Shown in pieces: positions 44,242 to 51,909 of a stretch of 56,958 nt of DNA. The number at the start of each line of letters is the position of its first letter. Position 1 is the stretch's first letter. Below the pieces are notes generated by a model. It did not search any database. It was not told where the DNA came from and saw nothing but the letters and a program-made list of their open reading frames with translations. This DNA comes from Bacteroidota bacterium. Its GTDB lineage: Bacteria > Bacteroidota > Bacteroidia > NS11-12g > UBA955. The position numbers and the translations under genes were made by a program. The stretch is taken from contig JAGFIU010000049.1 of assembly GCA_024103355.1 (NCBI GenBank), positions 1 to 56,958 on the forward strand, given 5' to 3'.

Positions 44242-44961
44242 ATGAAATTAAACGAGAAAACAGCTGTAGTTACAGGTGTTACAGGCGGATTGGGCAAAGC
44301 AATCACCAAAGCCTTGACAGATAAAGGAGTTCATGTTTTTGGACTTGCTCGAAATTCCGATGACTTAAATAAACTGAAAGAATCAATCGGAGCACCCTTT
44401 ACTCCCGTTAGTTTGGATATTACAAATCAGGAAGGTATTAAAGAATGGGTTGGCAAAACCTTTTCAGATAATTTTCTTCCTGATATTTTGGTTAATAATG
44501 CGGGTATTGGCGGTTTTGCAAAGATTGACGAAATGAACTCGAATGAATGGCTTAATATGATAAATACAAATCTTAACGGCATGTATTTTATTACTTCCCA
44601 AATAGTTCCCTTTCTCAAAAAAAACAAAAACACAACCCATATTATCAATATAGGCTCAATTCTTGGAACAATGGGAAGAGAAGAAGGCTCAGCTTATTGC
44701 ACAACAAAATTTGGTGTCAGCGGTTTCAGTGATGCACTTTTTAAAGAATTGAGATTATACAAAATTAAAGTTACCTGCATGAATCCAGGCTCGATTGAAA
44801 CTGACTTTTTTAAAAGTTCAGGGATAGAAGCACACGAAAACATGCTCCATCCCGAGGATTTGGCTGATACGCTTGTACATATTTTGGAGACACCTGACAA
44901 TATGCTTATCAATGAACTTACTATCAGACCACTAAATCCCAAACAACGCAAAAAGTTATAA
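44242..44961 (+). CDS. Short-chain dehydrogenase/reductase
   Basis: An NAD(P)-dependent oxidoreductase of 239 residues with the classical SDR motifs: TGVTGGLG cofactor loop at the start, NNAGI, the Ser in INIGSILG and the active-site YxxxK in AYCTTKFG, then MNPGSIETDF. I use ATG 44242, five bases after the preceding stop; the frame is open further upstream to 44149, but that part overlaps the AhpD-like gene and precedes the Rossmann strand. The substrate is unknown; its place among redox genes suggests carbonyl or quinone detoxification, an inference only. Confidence 0.92.
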   Translation: MKLNEKTAVVTGVTGGLGKAITKALTDKGVHVFGLARNSDDLNKLKESIGAPFTPVSLDITNQEGIKEWVGKTFSDNFLPDILVNNAGIGGFAKIDEMNSNEWLNMINTNLNGMYFITSQIVPFLKKNKNTTHIINIGSILGTMGREEGSAYCTTKFGVSGFSDALFKELRLYKIKVTCMNPGSIETDFFKSSGIEAHENMLHPEDLADTLVHILETPDNMLINELTIRPLNPKQRKKL

Positions 44962-44993
44962 GTTGATTTTTAACAATTAAAATCAAATAGTTC

Positions 44994-45344
44994 ATGAAAA
45001 AAATCATCATTAAGAGAGTTTATGAAGCACCTTCAGAAACAGACGGTTACAGAATTCTTGTTGACAGATTATGGCCAAGGGGTATAAGTAAAGACAATGC
45101 AGAAATAAAAGAATGGTTGAAAGAACTTGGACCAAGTACTGAATTAAGAAAATGGTTTAACCATGACCCTGCCCTATTTTCTGATTTCAAGAAAAAGTAT
45201 ATAGAAGAACTGCAATCGCAATCTTCTGAACTCAAAAGAATTGCAAAAATTGCTGAAAGAGAACAAGTTTGTCTCGTTTACGGGGCAAAAGACCAAGAGC
45301 ATAATCAGGCAGTAGTTTTGAAAGAAGTTATTGAAAAGACATAA
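44994..45344 (+). CDS. DUF488 family protein (YeaO-like)
   Basis: A 116-residue cytoplasmic protein. The pattern RVYEAPSETDGYRILVDRLWPRG, with KEWLKELGPSTELRKWFNHDP and a closing VCLVYGAKDQEHNQAVVL, is diagnostic of the DUF488/YeaO family, whose biochemical role is not established. It ends the run that starts with the DoxX-like gene, after a 32-base gap from the SDR gene. Confidence 0.92.
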   Translation: MKKIIIKRVYEAPSETDGYRILVDRLWPRGISKDNAEIKEWLKELGPSTELRKWFNHDPALFSDFKKKYIEELQSQSSELKRIAKIAEREQVCLVYGAKDQEHNQAVVLKEVIEKT

Positions 45345-45493
45345 ACTGAGATTCTCTCATTAAATTTATGAATAGTTCAATCTATGCGAATTAAACTTGT
45401 AAATCCACGATGTATAAAGTTGAGATATTAGCGACATTCATTAATATTGCGACTTACCCGACACTTTATTTAAAAGACAGAATCATAATTTAG

Positions 45494-46588
45494 ATGAGAA
45501 AACAAATAATTAAGTTGATTGGGGTGTTCATATTACTGCTCTCAACCCAACTCTCTTATAGTCAAACTTCCGATTCCAAAAAGGACAAAGCTGCAAAAAT
45601 TGCTCATCAAGCTATCAAATTAATGGATGACGGTTATTTTAAAAAAAGTATCCAGATGTTTAAAGAGTGTAAGAGACTTGATCCTGAAAATATAATTTAT
45701 CCATACGAAATTGCTTATGCATATTACCTAAAACAAGACTATAAAAAAACCATCAAAATACTGGAGAGGATAAAAAGACACAAAGATGCATTTGATTTAA
45801 TCTATCAAATTCTTGGCAATGCATACGACTATTTAGATGAAAGACAAAAAGCACTTAGTACATACACATTAGGATTGCAACTTTTTCCCTATTCTGGCAC
45901 ATTGAATTTTGAAATGGGAATAATGAGTATCTATTATAACAATGATCTTGAAAAAGGGCTTAATTATTTTGAGAAAGGAATAGAGGTTCAGCCGATGTAT
46001 CCGGGGAATTACTACTGGGCATCCAAAATTTATATTAACAAAAATGAAAAGATCTGGGGATTATTGTATGGTGAAGTATTTATGAATCTTGAACGTACAG
46101 GTAATAGAAATTCAGAGATAAGCAAACTGCTGTATGACACATACAAAAAAAATATTCAACCCAATGGTGACACATTGTCCACCAGTCTATTTTCTGATTT
46201 ATCGAATTTACTCGACAGTTCTAAAACAACTAATACTCATTATATGAGCAATATTTTTGCATCTACATTCAACTCTGCAATGAAAGGAATTTCAAGAATT
46301 GATATGAATTCTCTCGATACCATTCGTAAAAATTTTATTGATATTTATTTCCAGAAGGGTTTTGACATTAATTATCCAAATGTATTATTTACATATCAGA
46401 GAAAACTTCAAAATTCAGGTCACTTGGAAGCATACAATCATTGGATATTAATGCATGGAGATGAGCAATATTTCAATGATTGGAAAGATAACAATGAGGA
46501 CAAATGGAAATCATTTATTGATTGGTTTATAGTGAATGGATTAAAATTGGACGATGTTAACAGATTTCATCGACAGCAATATGATTAA
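45494..46588 (+). CDS. Secreted tetratricopeptide repeat protein
   Basis: A 364-residue periplasmic protein. The signal peptide ends near LSYSQ. Residues of about 35-190 are TPR-type helix pairs (YFKKSIQMFKECKRLDPEN, YAYYLKQDYKKTIKILE, GNAYDYLDERQKALSTY, GLNYFEKGIEVQPMYPGN). The C-terminal half has no recognisable repeat and ends with several aromatic-rich helices. It stands alone in 120-150-base gaps on both sides, without a clean promoter box. The partner and function are unknown. Confidence 0.8.
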   Translation: MRKQIIKLIGVFILLLSTQLSYSQTSDSKKDKAAKIAHQAIKLMDDGYFKKSIQMFKECKRLDPENIIYPYEIAYAYYLKQDYKKTIKILERIKRHKDAFDLIYQILGNAYDYLDERQKALSTYTLGLQLFPYSGTLNFEMGIMSIYYNNDLEKGLNYFEKGIEVQPMYPGNYYWASKIYINKNEKIWGLLYGEVFMNLERTGNRNSEISKLLYDTYKKNIQPNGDTLSTSLFSDLSNLLDSSKTTNTHYMSNIFASTFNSAMKGISRIDMNSLDTIRKNFIDIYFQKGFDINYPNVLFTYQRKLQNSGHLEAYNHWILMHGDEQYFNDWKDNNEDKWKSFIDWFIVNGLKLDDVNRFHRQQYD

Positions 46589-46695
46589 TAAACATAATCA
46601 CACTTCAAAGTAGCCGGGATGGTCAACTCAACACCACACAGATTCTAATCAAATTGTCAATATACAAAAGGTCTAATTGTTTGATAAATTAGCTT

Positions 46696-46703
46696 TAACT
46701 TTG
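46696..46703 (+). promoter_or_regulatory. -7 promoter box (TAACTTTG) of the panD operon
   Basis: An exact box followed by C, nine bases before ATG 46713. It excludes the upstream in-frame TTG at 46677 as the start. Confidence 0.65.
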
Positions 46704-46712
46704 CAGCCTTTT

Positions 46713-47057
46713 ATGTTAATTCAGGTTTTAAAGTCCAAAATTCACGGAGCAAAAGTTACAGAAACCGAACTCAACTATATCGGGAGCATTACGATAGATG
46801 AAGATTTAATTGAGGCTGCCAATATGATTGAAAACGAAAAAGTACTTGTTGTAAACAACAACAATGGAGAGCGTTTTGAAACTTATGTTATCAAAGGGGA
46901 AAGAGGTAGTGGCACTATCGGTATCAATGGAGCAGCCGCCCGCAAAGGGATTGTAGGTGACACACTCATCATCATATCATTTGCTCAAATGGACTTTGAA
47001 GAAGCAAAAAAATATAAACCAACCGTTGTTTTCCCCAACGACTTCAATAAAATCTAA
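46713..47057 (+). CDS. panD: Aspartate 1-decarboxylase
   Basis: A pyruvoyl enzyme that makes beta-alanine for pantothenate. It has 114 residues, the normal size, starting at ATG 46713 with the family's usual [16 protein letters not shown]. The self-cleavage site is intact: YIGSITID, where Gly-Ser is cut and the Ser becomes the pyruvoyl group. [14 protein letters not shown] is also conserved. The next gene starts at the base after its stop, so panD leads an operon with a flippase-like gene, rfaE2 and a BamA-like gene. Confidence 0.98.
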   Translation: MLIQVLKSKIHGAKVTETELNYIGSITIDEDLIEAANMIENEKVLVVNNNNGERFETYVIKGERGSGTIGINGAAARKGIVGDTLIIISFAQMDFEEAKKYKPTVVFPNDFNKI

Positions 47058-48074
47058 GTGAAGCCTCAAACAAAAAAAGCTCTCAGAATCATCATTTTTG
47101 CTCTTGTTGGAGTATTTTTACTTTTCTTGGTTTTCAGAAATATTAAATGGAATGACTTTTATAACGGTATAAAACAGGCAGATATTCGATGGGTTATAGC
47201 TGCAATGATAATAGGTGCTTATGGGCATTGGCTAAGAGCAGCCCGTTGGACTATTATGCTAAAATCTATCGGTTATTCCAATGCTCAAACCTATCCCGGA
47301 TTTTTATCGGTATTAGCAGGATATTTTATCAACCTTGCAATACCCAGAGCGGGCGAGATTTCTCGATGTGCTTTGATGGGAGATGTTTGCAAAATTCCTG
47401 TCCAAAAGTTGATTGGTACTGTAGTAACAGAAAGAATCATTGACCTGCTGATGACGGGTCTAATTGTGATTTTAGTACTTTGGTTGCAATTTGATTTGCT
47501 CTACGATTTTACTGACAAAAACATACTGACACCACTGTCAAATAAATTCAATGCGTTTTATCAATTCAGTCTATTTTATCCCATAATAATCGGGGCAGTG
47601 ATAGTAAGTTTTGTAGTTTTCTACATATTAAAAAAACGGGCAAAATCACGAACTAAAAAAGAAAACAAACTTATTAATTTCATCACCGTAATATTGGATG
47701 GTGCCAAAAGTATCATACGGCTGAATCATCCCTTTATGTTTATTCTTCAGACTTTTGGAATTTGGCTAACCTACTTAGGTTCTACAATTTGTATTCTAAA
47801 AGCGTTTAGTTTCACACATGCAGAAGGTTTTTTCACAGGTCTGAGTGTTTTATTGTTTTCTACGATTGGAGTAATAGTCCCTGCTCCCGGAGGAATCGGT
47901 AGTATTTGGACAACACAAAACGGACTAATGGAGATATACAACTATTCTCTGGAACATGCTACTTTGTTTGCCGGATTGCTGTTTTTTACCCAAGTTATCG
48001 GGTTTATTCTTTTGGGTACTTTTGCATTAATTCATTTAAGTATCTTGAAAAACAAAAACAATGCGACATCCTAA
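47058..48074 (+). CDS. Flippase-like membrane protein (LPG synthase TM/UPF0104 family)
   Basis: An integral inner-membrane protein of 338 residues with about eight helices. The family signature is HWLRAARWTIMLKSIG in the first third, FLSVLAGYFINLAIPRAGEISRC and, late, TIGVIVPAPGGIGSIW. It corresponds to the membrane domain of MprF-type lysyl-phosphatidylglycerol synthases, but lacks the aminoacyltransferase domain, so it is probably a lipid or lipid-linked-substrate translocase. The start is GTG, directly abutting the panD stop; its end overlaps rfaE2 by 14 bases. Confidence 0.9.
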   Translation: MKPQTKKALRIIIFALVGVFLLFLVFRNIKWNDFYNGIKQADIRWVIAAMIIGAYGHWLRAARWTIMLKSIGYSNAQTYPGFLSVLAGYFINLAIPRAGEISRCALMGDVCKIPVQKLIGTVVTERIIDLLMTGLIVILVLWLQFDLLYDFTDKNILTPLSNKFNAFYQFSLFYPIIIGAVIVSFVVFYILKKRAKSRTKKENKLINFITVILDGAKSIIRLNHPFMFILQTFGIWLTYLGSTICILKAFSFTHAEGFFTGLSVLLFSTIGVIVPAPGGIGSIWTTQNGLMEIYNYSLEHATLFAGLLFFTQVIGFILLGTFALIHLSILKNKNNATS

Positions 48075-48552
48075 AAATAAAATAGTAAGCCTTGAAGAAG
48101 GAATGAGAATCATTGCTTCTCAAAAGATTTTTGACAAAAAGGTCGTATTTACAAATGGGTGCTTCGATATTATCCATCGAGGACACATAGAATACCTTTT
48201 TGCAGCACGCGAATTAGGCAATTTCCTTGTTATAGGTTTAAATTCGGACAACTCAGTTCGCAAATTAGGTAAATCTCCTTCTAGACCTTTGCAAGATGAA
48301 ATAAGCAGAGCTACAACATTGGCTTCTTTATTCTTTGTAGATTTGGTTATCATATTTGATGAAGAGACTCCCCATCAACTTATCAGCAACATTCTTCCCA
48401 ATATTTTGGTAAAAGGTGCCGATTACAAACCTGAAGAAATTGTCGGCTACAAAGAAGTAGTAGAAAATGGCGGTGAAGTAAAAACCATCCCGTTTATTGC
48501 AGGTTATTCTACAACGGCCATCGAACAAAAAATTCTTAAAGGAAATCAATAA
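48061..48552 (+). CDS. rfaE2: D-glycero-beta-D-manno-heptose 1-phosphate adenylyltransferase
   Basis: It activates heptose 1-phosphate with ATP to ADP-heptose for LPS core synthesis. It has 163 residues. The nucleotidyltransferase signature is VFTNGCFDIIHRGHIEYL, with HRGH as the HxGH motif, then GLNSDNSVRKLGKSPSRP, LVKGADYKPEEIVG and the C-terminal AGYSTTAIEQKI that separates RfaE2 from related cytidylyltransferases. It is a stand-alone domain, not fused to the RfaE1 kinase as in E. coli HldE. It lies in the panD operon and overlaps the flippase-like gene. Confidence 0.95.
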   Translation: MRHPKNKIVSLEEGMRIIASQKIFDKKVVFTNGCFDIIHRGHIEYLFAARELGNFLVIGLNSDNSVRKLGKSPSRPLQDEISRATTLASLFFVDLVIIFDEETPHQLISNILPNILVKGADYKPEEIVGYKEVVENGGEVKTIPFIAGYSTTAIEQKILKGNQ

Positions 48553-48554
48553 TA

Positions 48555-49952
48555 GTGCGTAATATACTACTGTTGCTCTTTGCCTATTTCTTTGGTTGTT
48601 ATGCTTATGCTCAACAAGATACTGCTGTACATTCTAATACTTTTGTTGTAAAGCAAATTTTTCTCATGGGGCAAAAGAAGACCAAAGACGGTATTATTTT
48701 GCGTGAATTAAATTTCAAAGAAGGTGACTCAATCAATATTGACGAACTTCCAAAACTATTTGCAAAAAGCAAAAAACAGCTCCTCAACACTAATCTTTTC
48801 AACGAAGTTGAGATTGTCAGCGATTCTAATATGAATGTCTTTGTGGTTGTGAAAGAAGATTGGTACATTTATCCCGTGCCCATATTAAAAATTGCTGACA
48901 GGAACTTTAATCAGTGGTGGTTGAGCAAAGACTTCAATAGAATAAATTACGGCTTGTGGACTTATTGGTATAATTTTACCGGTAATGCAGACAAACTGAG
49001 CATTTTGCTTAATAGCGGCTATACCCATCTCACTTCAATCGGATATTCAATTCCGTTTATTGACCGCAAAAAACATTGGGGATTAGGATTTCAAGCAGCA
49101 TATTCTGCTAATCGAGAGGTAGGAATTTTGTCAAAAAATGACAAACTCAATTTTTTCTCTGACAGAAATCATTTTCTTATATGGCGAAAGGGAATTTCAC
49201 TTAACTCTTCATACCGCAAGGGACTTTTTGACAAACATCTGCTTAGCATTACATTTTTAAACATTCATGTTGCAGACACGATTGTTTCAAACGAAGTGAA
49301 TAACCAATATTTATCAAAAGGGAAAAGCAGACAAAATAAATTGAGTTTAGGGTATGACTATATTTATGATAAACGGGATTTGAGGGGTTACCCGCTCAAT
49401 GGTTATTTCTTAAAAACATCCTTTGATTATGATCTTTACAATCCGTTAAATAGTGTTTCGGAACAGAATTTCAGAATAAGTACAACCCTGAATTATTACA
49501 AAGAACTTCCTCAAAAACTATATGCAAACGCGGGGATAACTGCATCCACAAGTCATTTGAAAATGCCCGCCTACGATGATTTCATTGCATTGGGCTACGG
49601 CAACGAATACATCAGAGGATATGAGTATTATGTTATAGATGGTAAGGATTTCGCATATTTCAGAAGCAATCTCAAATATGCTTTGATAAAAGAAAAGAAG
49701 CAATTTACATGGATGCTACCTTCCGCATTTCGCACCATTACTTTTACCTGGATGGCAGGTCTATTCTTTGATGCAGGTTATGTAAACAGCCCTATGGAAT
49801 ACCCTGACAACACTTTGCCTAATTCATTAATGATTGGTTACGGGTTAGGAACTGATTTAGTTTTCTTCTATGATAGGGTTATAAGGTTGGAATTTTCGCG
49901 TAACAGAATGAATAAAAACGGCTTCTATATTAGTTTTTACGCTCCTCTATAG
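48555..49952 (+). CDS. BamA/TamA-like outer-membrane protein (POTRA + barrel)
   Basis: A 465-residue outer-membrane protein of the Omp85 superfamily. After a signal peptide ending YAYAQ there is one clear POTRA-like domain (about residues 25-105: IFLMGQKKTKDGIILRELNFKEGD, LLNTNLFNEVEIV), then a beta-barrel with repeated aromatic strands (GLGFQAAYSANREVG, GYDYIYDKRDLRGYPLNGYFLKTS). The Omp85 barrel ends with GFYISFYAPL; the last residue is Leu, not the usual Phe. With one POTRA it is too short for BamA itself. It starts with GTG two bases after rfaE2, the last gene of the panD operon. Confidence 0.85.
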   Translation: MRNILLLLFAYFFGCYAYAQQDTAVHSNTFVVKQIFLMGQKKTKDGIILRELNFKEGDSINIDELPKLFAKSKKQLLNTNLFNEVEIVSDSNMNVFVVVKEDWYIYPVPILKIADRNFNQWWLSKDFNRINYGLWTYWYNFTGNADKLSILLNSGYTHLTSIGYSIPFIDRKKHWGLGFQAAYSANREVGILSKNDKLNFFSDRNHFLIWRKGISLNSSYRKGLFDKHLLSITFLNIHVADTIVSNEVNNQYLSKGKSRQNKLSLGYDYIYDKRDLRGYPLNGYFLKTSFDYDLYNPLNSVSEQNFRISTTLNYYKELPQKLYANAGITASTSHLKMPAYDDFIALGYGNEYIRGYEYYVIDGKDFAYFRSNLKYALIKEKKQFTWMLPSAFRTITFTWMAGLFFDAGYVNSPMEYPDNTLPNSLMIGYGLGTDLVFFYDRVIRLEFSRNRMNKNGFYISFYAPL

Positions 49953-49975
49953 CAAATTAGTTTCTTTAATAGAAC

Positions 49976-49983
49976 TATCTTTG
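49976..49983 (+). promoter_or_regulatory. -7 promoter box (TATCTTTG) of the second ABC-F gene
   Basis: An exact box followed by C, 11 bases before ATG 49995. Confidence 0.6.
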
Positions 49984-49994
49984 CGCTTTCATTT

Positions 49995-51851
49995 ATGAAC
50001 TTTCTTTCAGCAGAAAACCTTACTAGAAGATTTGGAGAGCGCACTCTTTTTGAAAACATCAATTTTGGTATAGAAAAAGGAGATAAAGTCGCTTTGGTCG
50101 CTCCCAATGGCACCGGCAAAACTTCTTTGATGAGAATCCTTGTCGGGATTGAACAACCTGATAAAGGACAAGTAGTTATTAGAAACGGGATTACTGTTGC
50201 CTTGCTTGAACAAGAGCCAAACTTCGACCCGATGAGTACGGTTTTGGAAAGTATTTTCGAAGGTAATTCACCTATTGCAAAAGCCGTCAGCAATTACACC
50301 GAGAGCATGGAATCAGGTGATAGTGATTCAATTCAAAGAGCCTACGAACAACTCGACAATCTAAACGCTTGGGATTATGAAGCAAAAGCAGAACAGATTT
50401 TAGCTAAATTAAATATAACACAACTCAAACAACTGACAGGCAACCTGTCCGGTGGACAGAAAAGAAGGTTGGATTTAGCAAAAGTTCTGTTATCAGAACC
50501 TGATTTACTTTTGCTTGATGAGCCAACAAATCATTTGGATATTGAAATGGTTGAATGGCTTGAGCAATACCTCAATGCAAGTAATATCACCCTGTTTATG
50601 ATTACACACGACCGCTATTTTCTCGACAGGGTGTGCAATACAATTATTGAAATTGATGAGCAACAACTATATTCCTACAATGGAAACTACCAATACTTTC
50701 TCGAGAAGCGCGAAGAACGCTATGCAAACATGGTTTCCAACATTACAAAAGCAAAAAACCTTTATCACAGAGAGCTTGAATGGATTCGCAGACAACCCAA
50801 AGCAAGAACAACAAAATCACAATCAAGAATCGATGCATTCGATGACTTGAGTAAGCAAGCACACAGAAAAATTGCTGACAGGCAACTTCATCTCAAATCT
50901 GATATGATAAGGCTGGGCAACAAAGTTATCAATGCTAATAGTATTGGAGTTACATTCGATGAAGAGCATTGGCTTTTCAGAAAATTCACACACAAATTTC
51001 TTTCCGGTGAAAGGGTCGGTATTGTTGGCGCAAACGGGAGCGGAAAATCCACTTTAATCAAAACATTAATAGGTCAAATAAAACCAACTGAGGGCACCAT
51101 CGATACCGGAGATACAGTTATCTTCGGATATTTTGGTCAGGACGGTTTGAAGTATAAAGAAGGGCAAAGAATGATTGAACTTGTCAAAGAAATTGCTGAC
51201 AATTTTGAACTTCCCGAGGGGATGAGCGTTAACTCATCTCAACTTTTAGAAAGATTCTTATTCCCCAGAAACAGCCATTATACACCCATAGAAAAACTCA
51301 GTGGTGGTGAAAAAAGACGCTTATATCTGTTGACAGTCCTCCTTCGCAAACCCAATGTTCTAATTTTGGATGAGCCAACCAATGATTTAGACTTGCTCAC
51401 ACTGAATGTACTCGAAGAGTATCTTGAGAACTTTGGCGGTTGTTTGATAATCATCTCTCACGACCGTTTCTTTTTGGACAAATTATGCGACCATCTCTTT
51501 GTTTTTGAAGACAATCATACAATCAAAGATTTCCCCGGTAACTACAGTCAATACAAAGAATTTCTTGAAATCAAAGAACCGGAAACGATAGTGAGCAAAC
51601 CTGTCAAAGAAGCACAAAAACCAATTCCCAAGACTGAGAAGAAAAAACTATCCTATAAAGAAAAACTCGAATTTGAAAATCTTCCTTTAGAAATTGCCCA
51701 ACTGGAAACTCAAAAAAACGAGCTCACTCAAAAACTCAATGACAAATCGCTTTCACAAACAGCACTAGTCGAAATCAGCGAAACCATCAGTAAAATCATT
51801 ACTCAAATTGAAGACAAGGAATTGAGATGGTTGGAATTGTCAGAGCTATAA
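49995..51851 (+). CDS. ABC-F family ATP-binding protein (second copy)
   Basis: A soluble twin-ATPase ABC-F protein of 618 residues. Domain 1: Walker A APNGTGKTS, signature LSGGQK, Walker B DEPTNHLD. Domain 2: GANGSGKST, LSGGEKRR and a variant Walker B/D-loop DEPTNDLD (Asn-Asp in place of Asn-His). A linker rich in basic residues follows domain 1 (RRQPKARTTKSQSR), a hallmark of the Uup subgroup, and a C-terminal coiled coil spans about 550-618. It differs clearly from the ABC-F at 2608, so they are likely different subfamilies. It is monocistronic with its own promoter. Confidence 0.93.
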   Translation: MNFLSAENLTRRFGERTLFENINFGIEKGDKVALVAPNGTGKTSLMRILVGIEQPDKGQVVIRNGITVALLEQEPNFDPMSTVLESIFEGNSPIAKAVSNYTESMESGDSDSIQRAYEQLDNLNAWDYEAKAEQILAKLNITQLKQLTGNLSGGQKRRLDLAKVLLSEPDLLLLDEPTNHLDIEMVEWLEQYLNASNITLFMITHDRYFLDRVCNTIIEIDEQQLYSYNGNYQYFLEKREERYANMVSNITKAKNLYHRELEWIRRQPKARTTKSQSRIDAFDDLSKQAHRKIADRQLHLKSDMIRLGNKVINANSIGVTFDEEHWLFRKFTHKFLSGERVGIVGANGSGKSTLIKTLIGQIKPTEGTIDTGDTVIFGYFGQDGLKYKEGQRMIELVKEIADNFELPEGMSVNSSQLLERFLFPRNSHYTPIEKLSGGEKRRLYLLTVLLRKPNVLILDEPTNDLDLLTLNVLEEYLENFGGCLIIISHDRFFLDKLCDHLFVFEDNHTIKDFPGNYSQYKEFLEIKEPETIVSKPVKEAQKPIPKTEKKKLSYKEKLEFENLPLEIAQLETQKNELTQKLNDKSLSQTALVEISETISKIITQIEDKELRWLELSEL

Positions 51852-51909
51852 AAAAAGCGTTTATCCAAATCTTTTGCATAAAAGAAATGAATAATGCACT
51901 TTCGCAAAC

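Noticed and set aside
45347-45359. A short hairpin (TGAGA/TCTCA) after the DUF488 gene as a terminator.
   Set aside because: Only five base pairs and no proper T run follow.
5911-47057. panB and panD as one pantothenate operon.
   Set aside because: They are 40 kb apart, each with its own promoter; panC is absent from the window.
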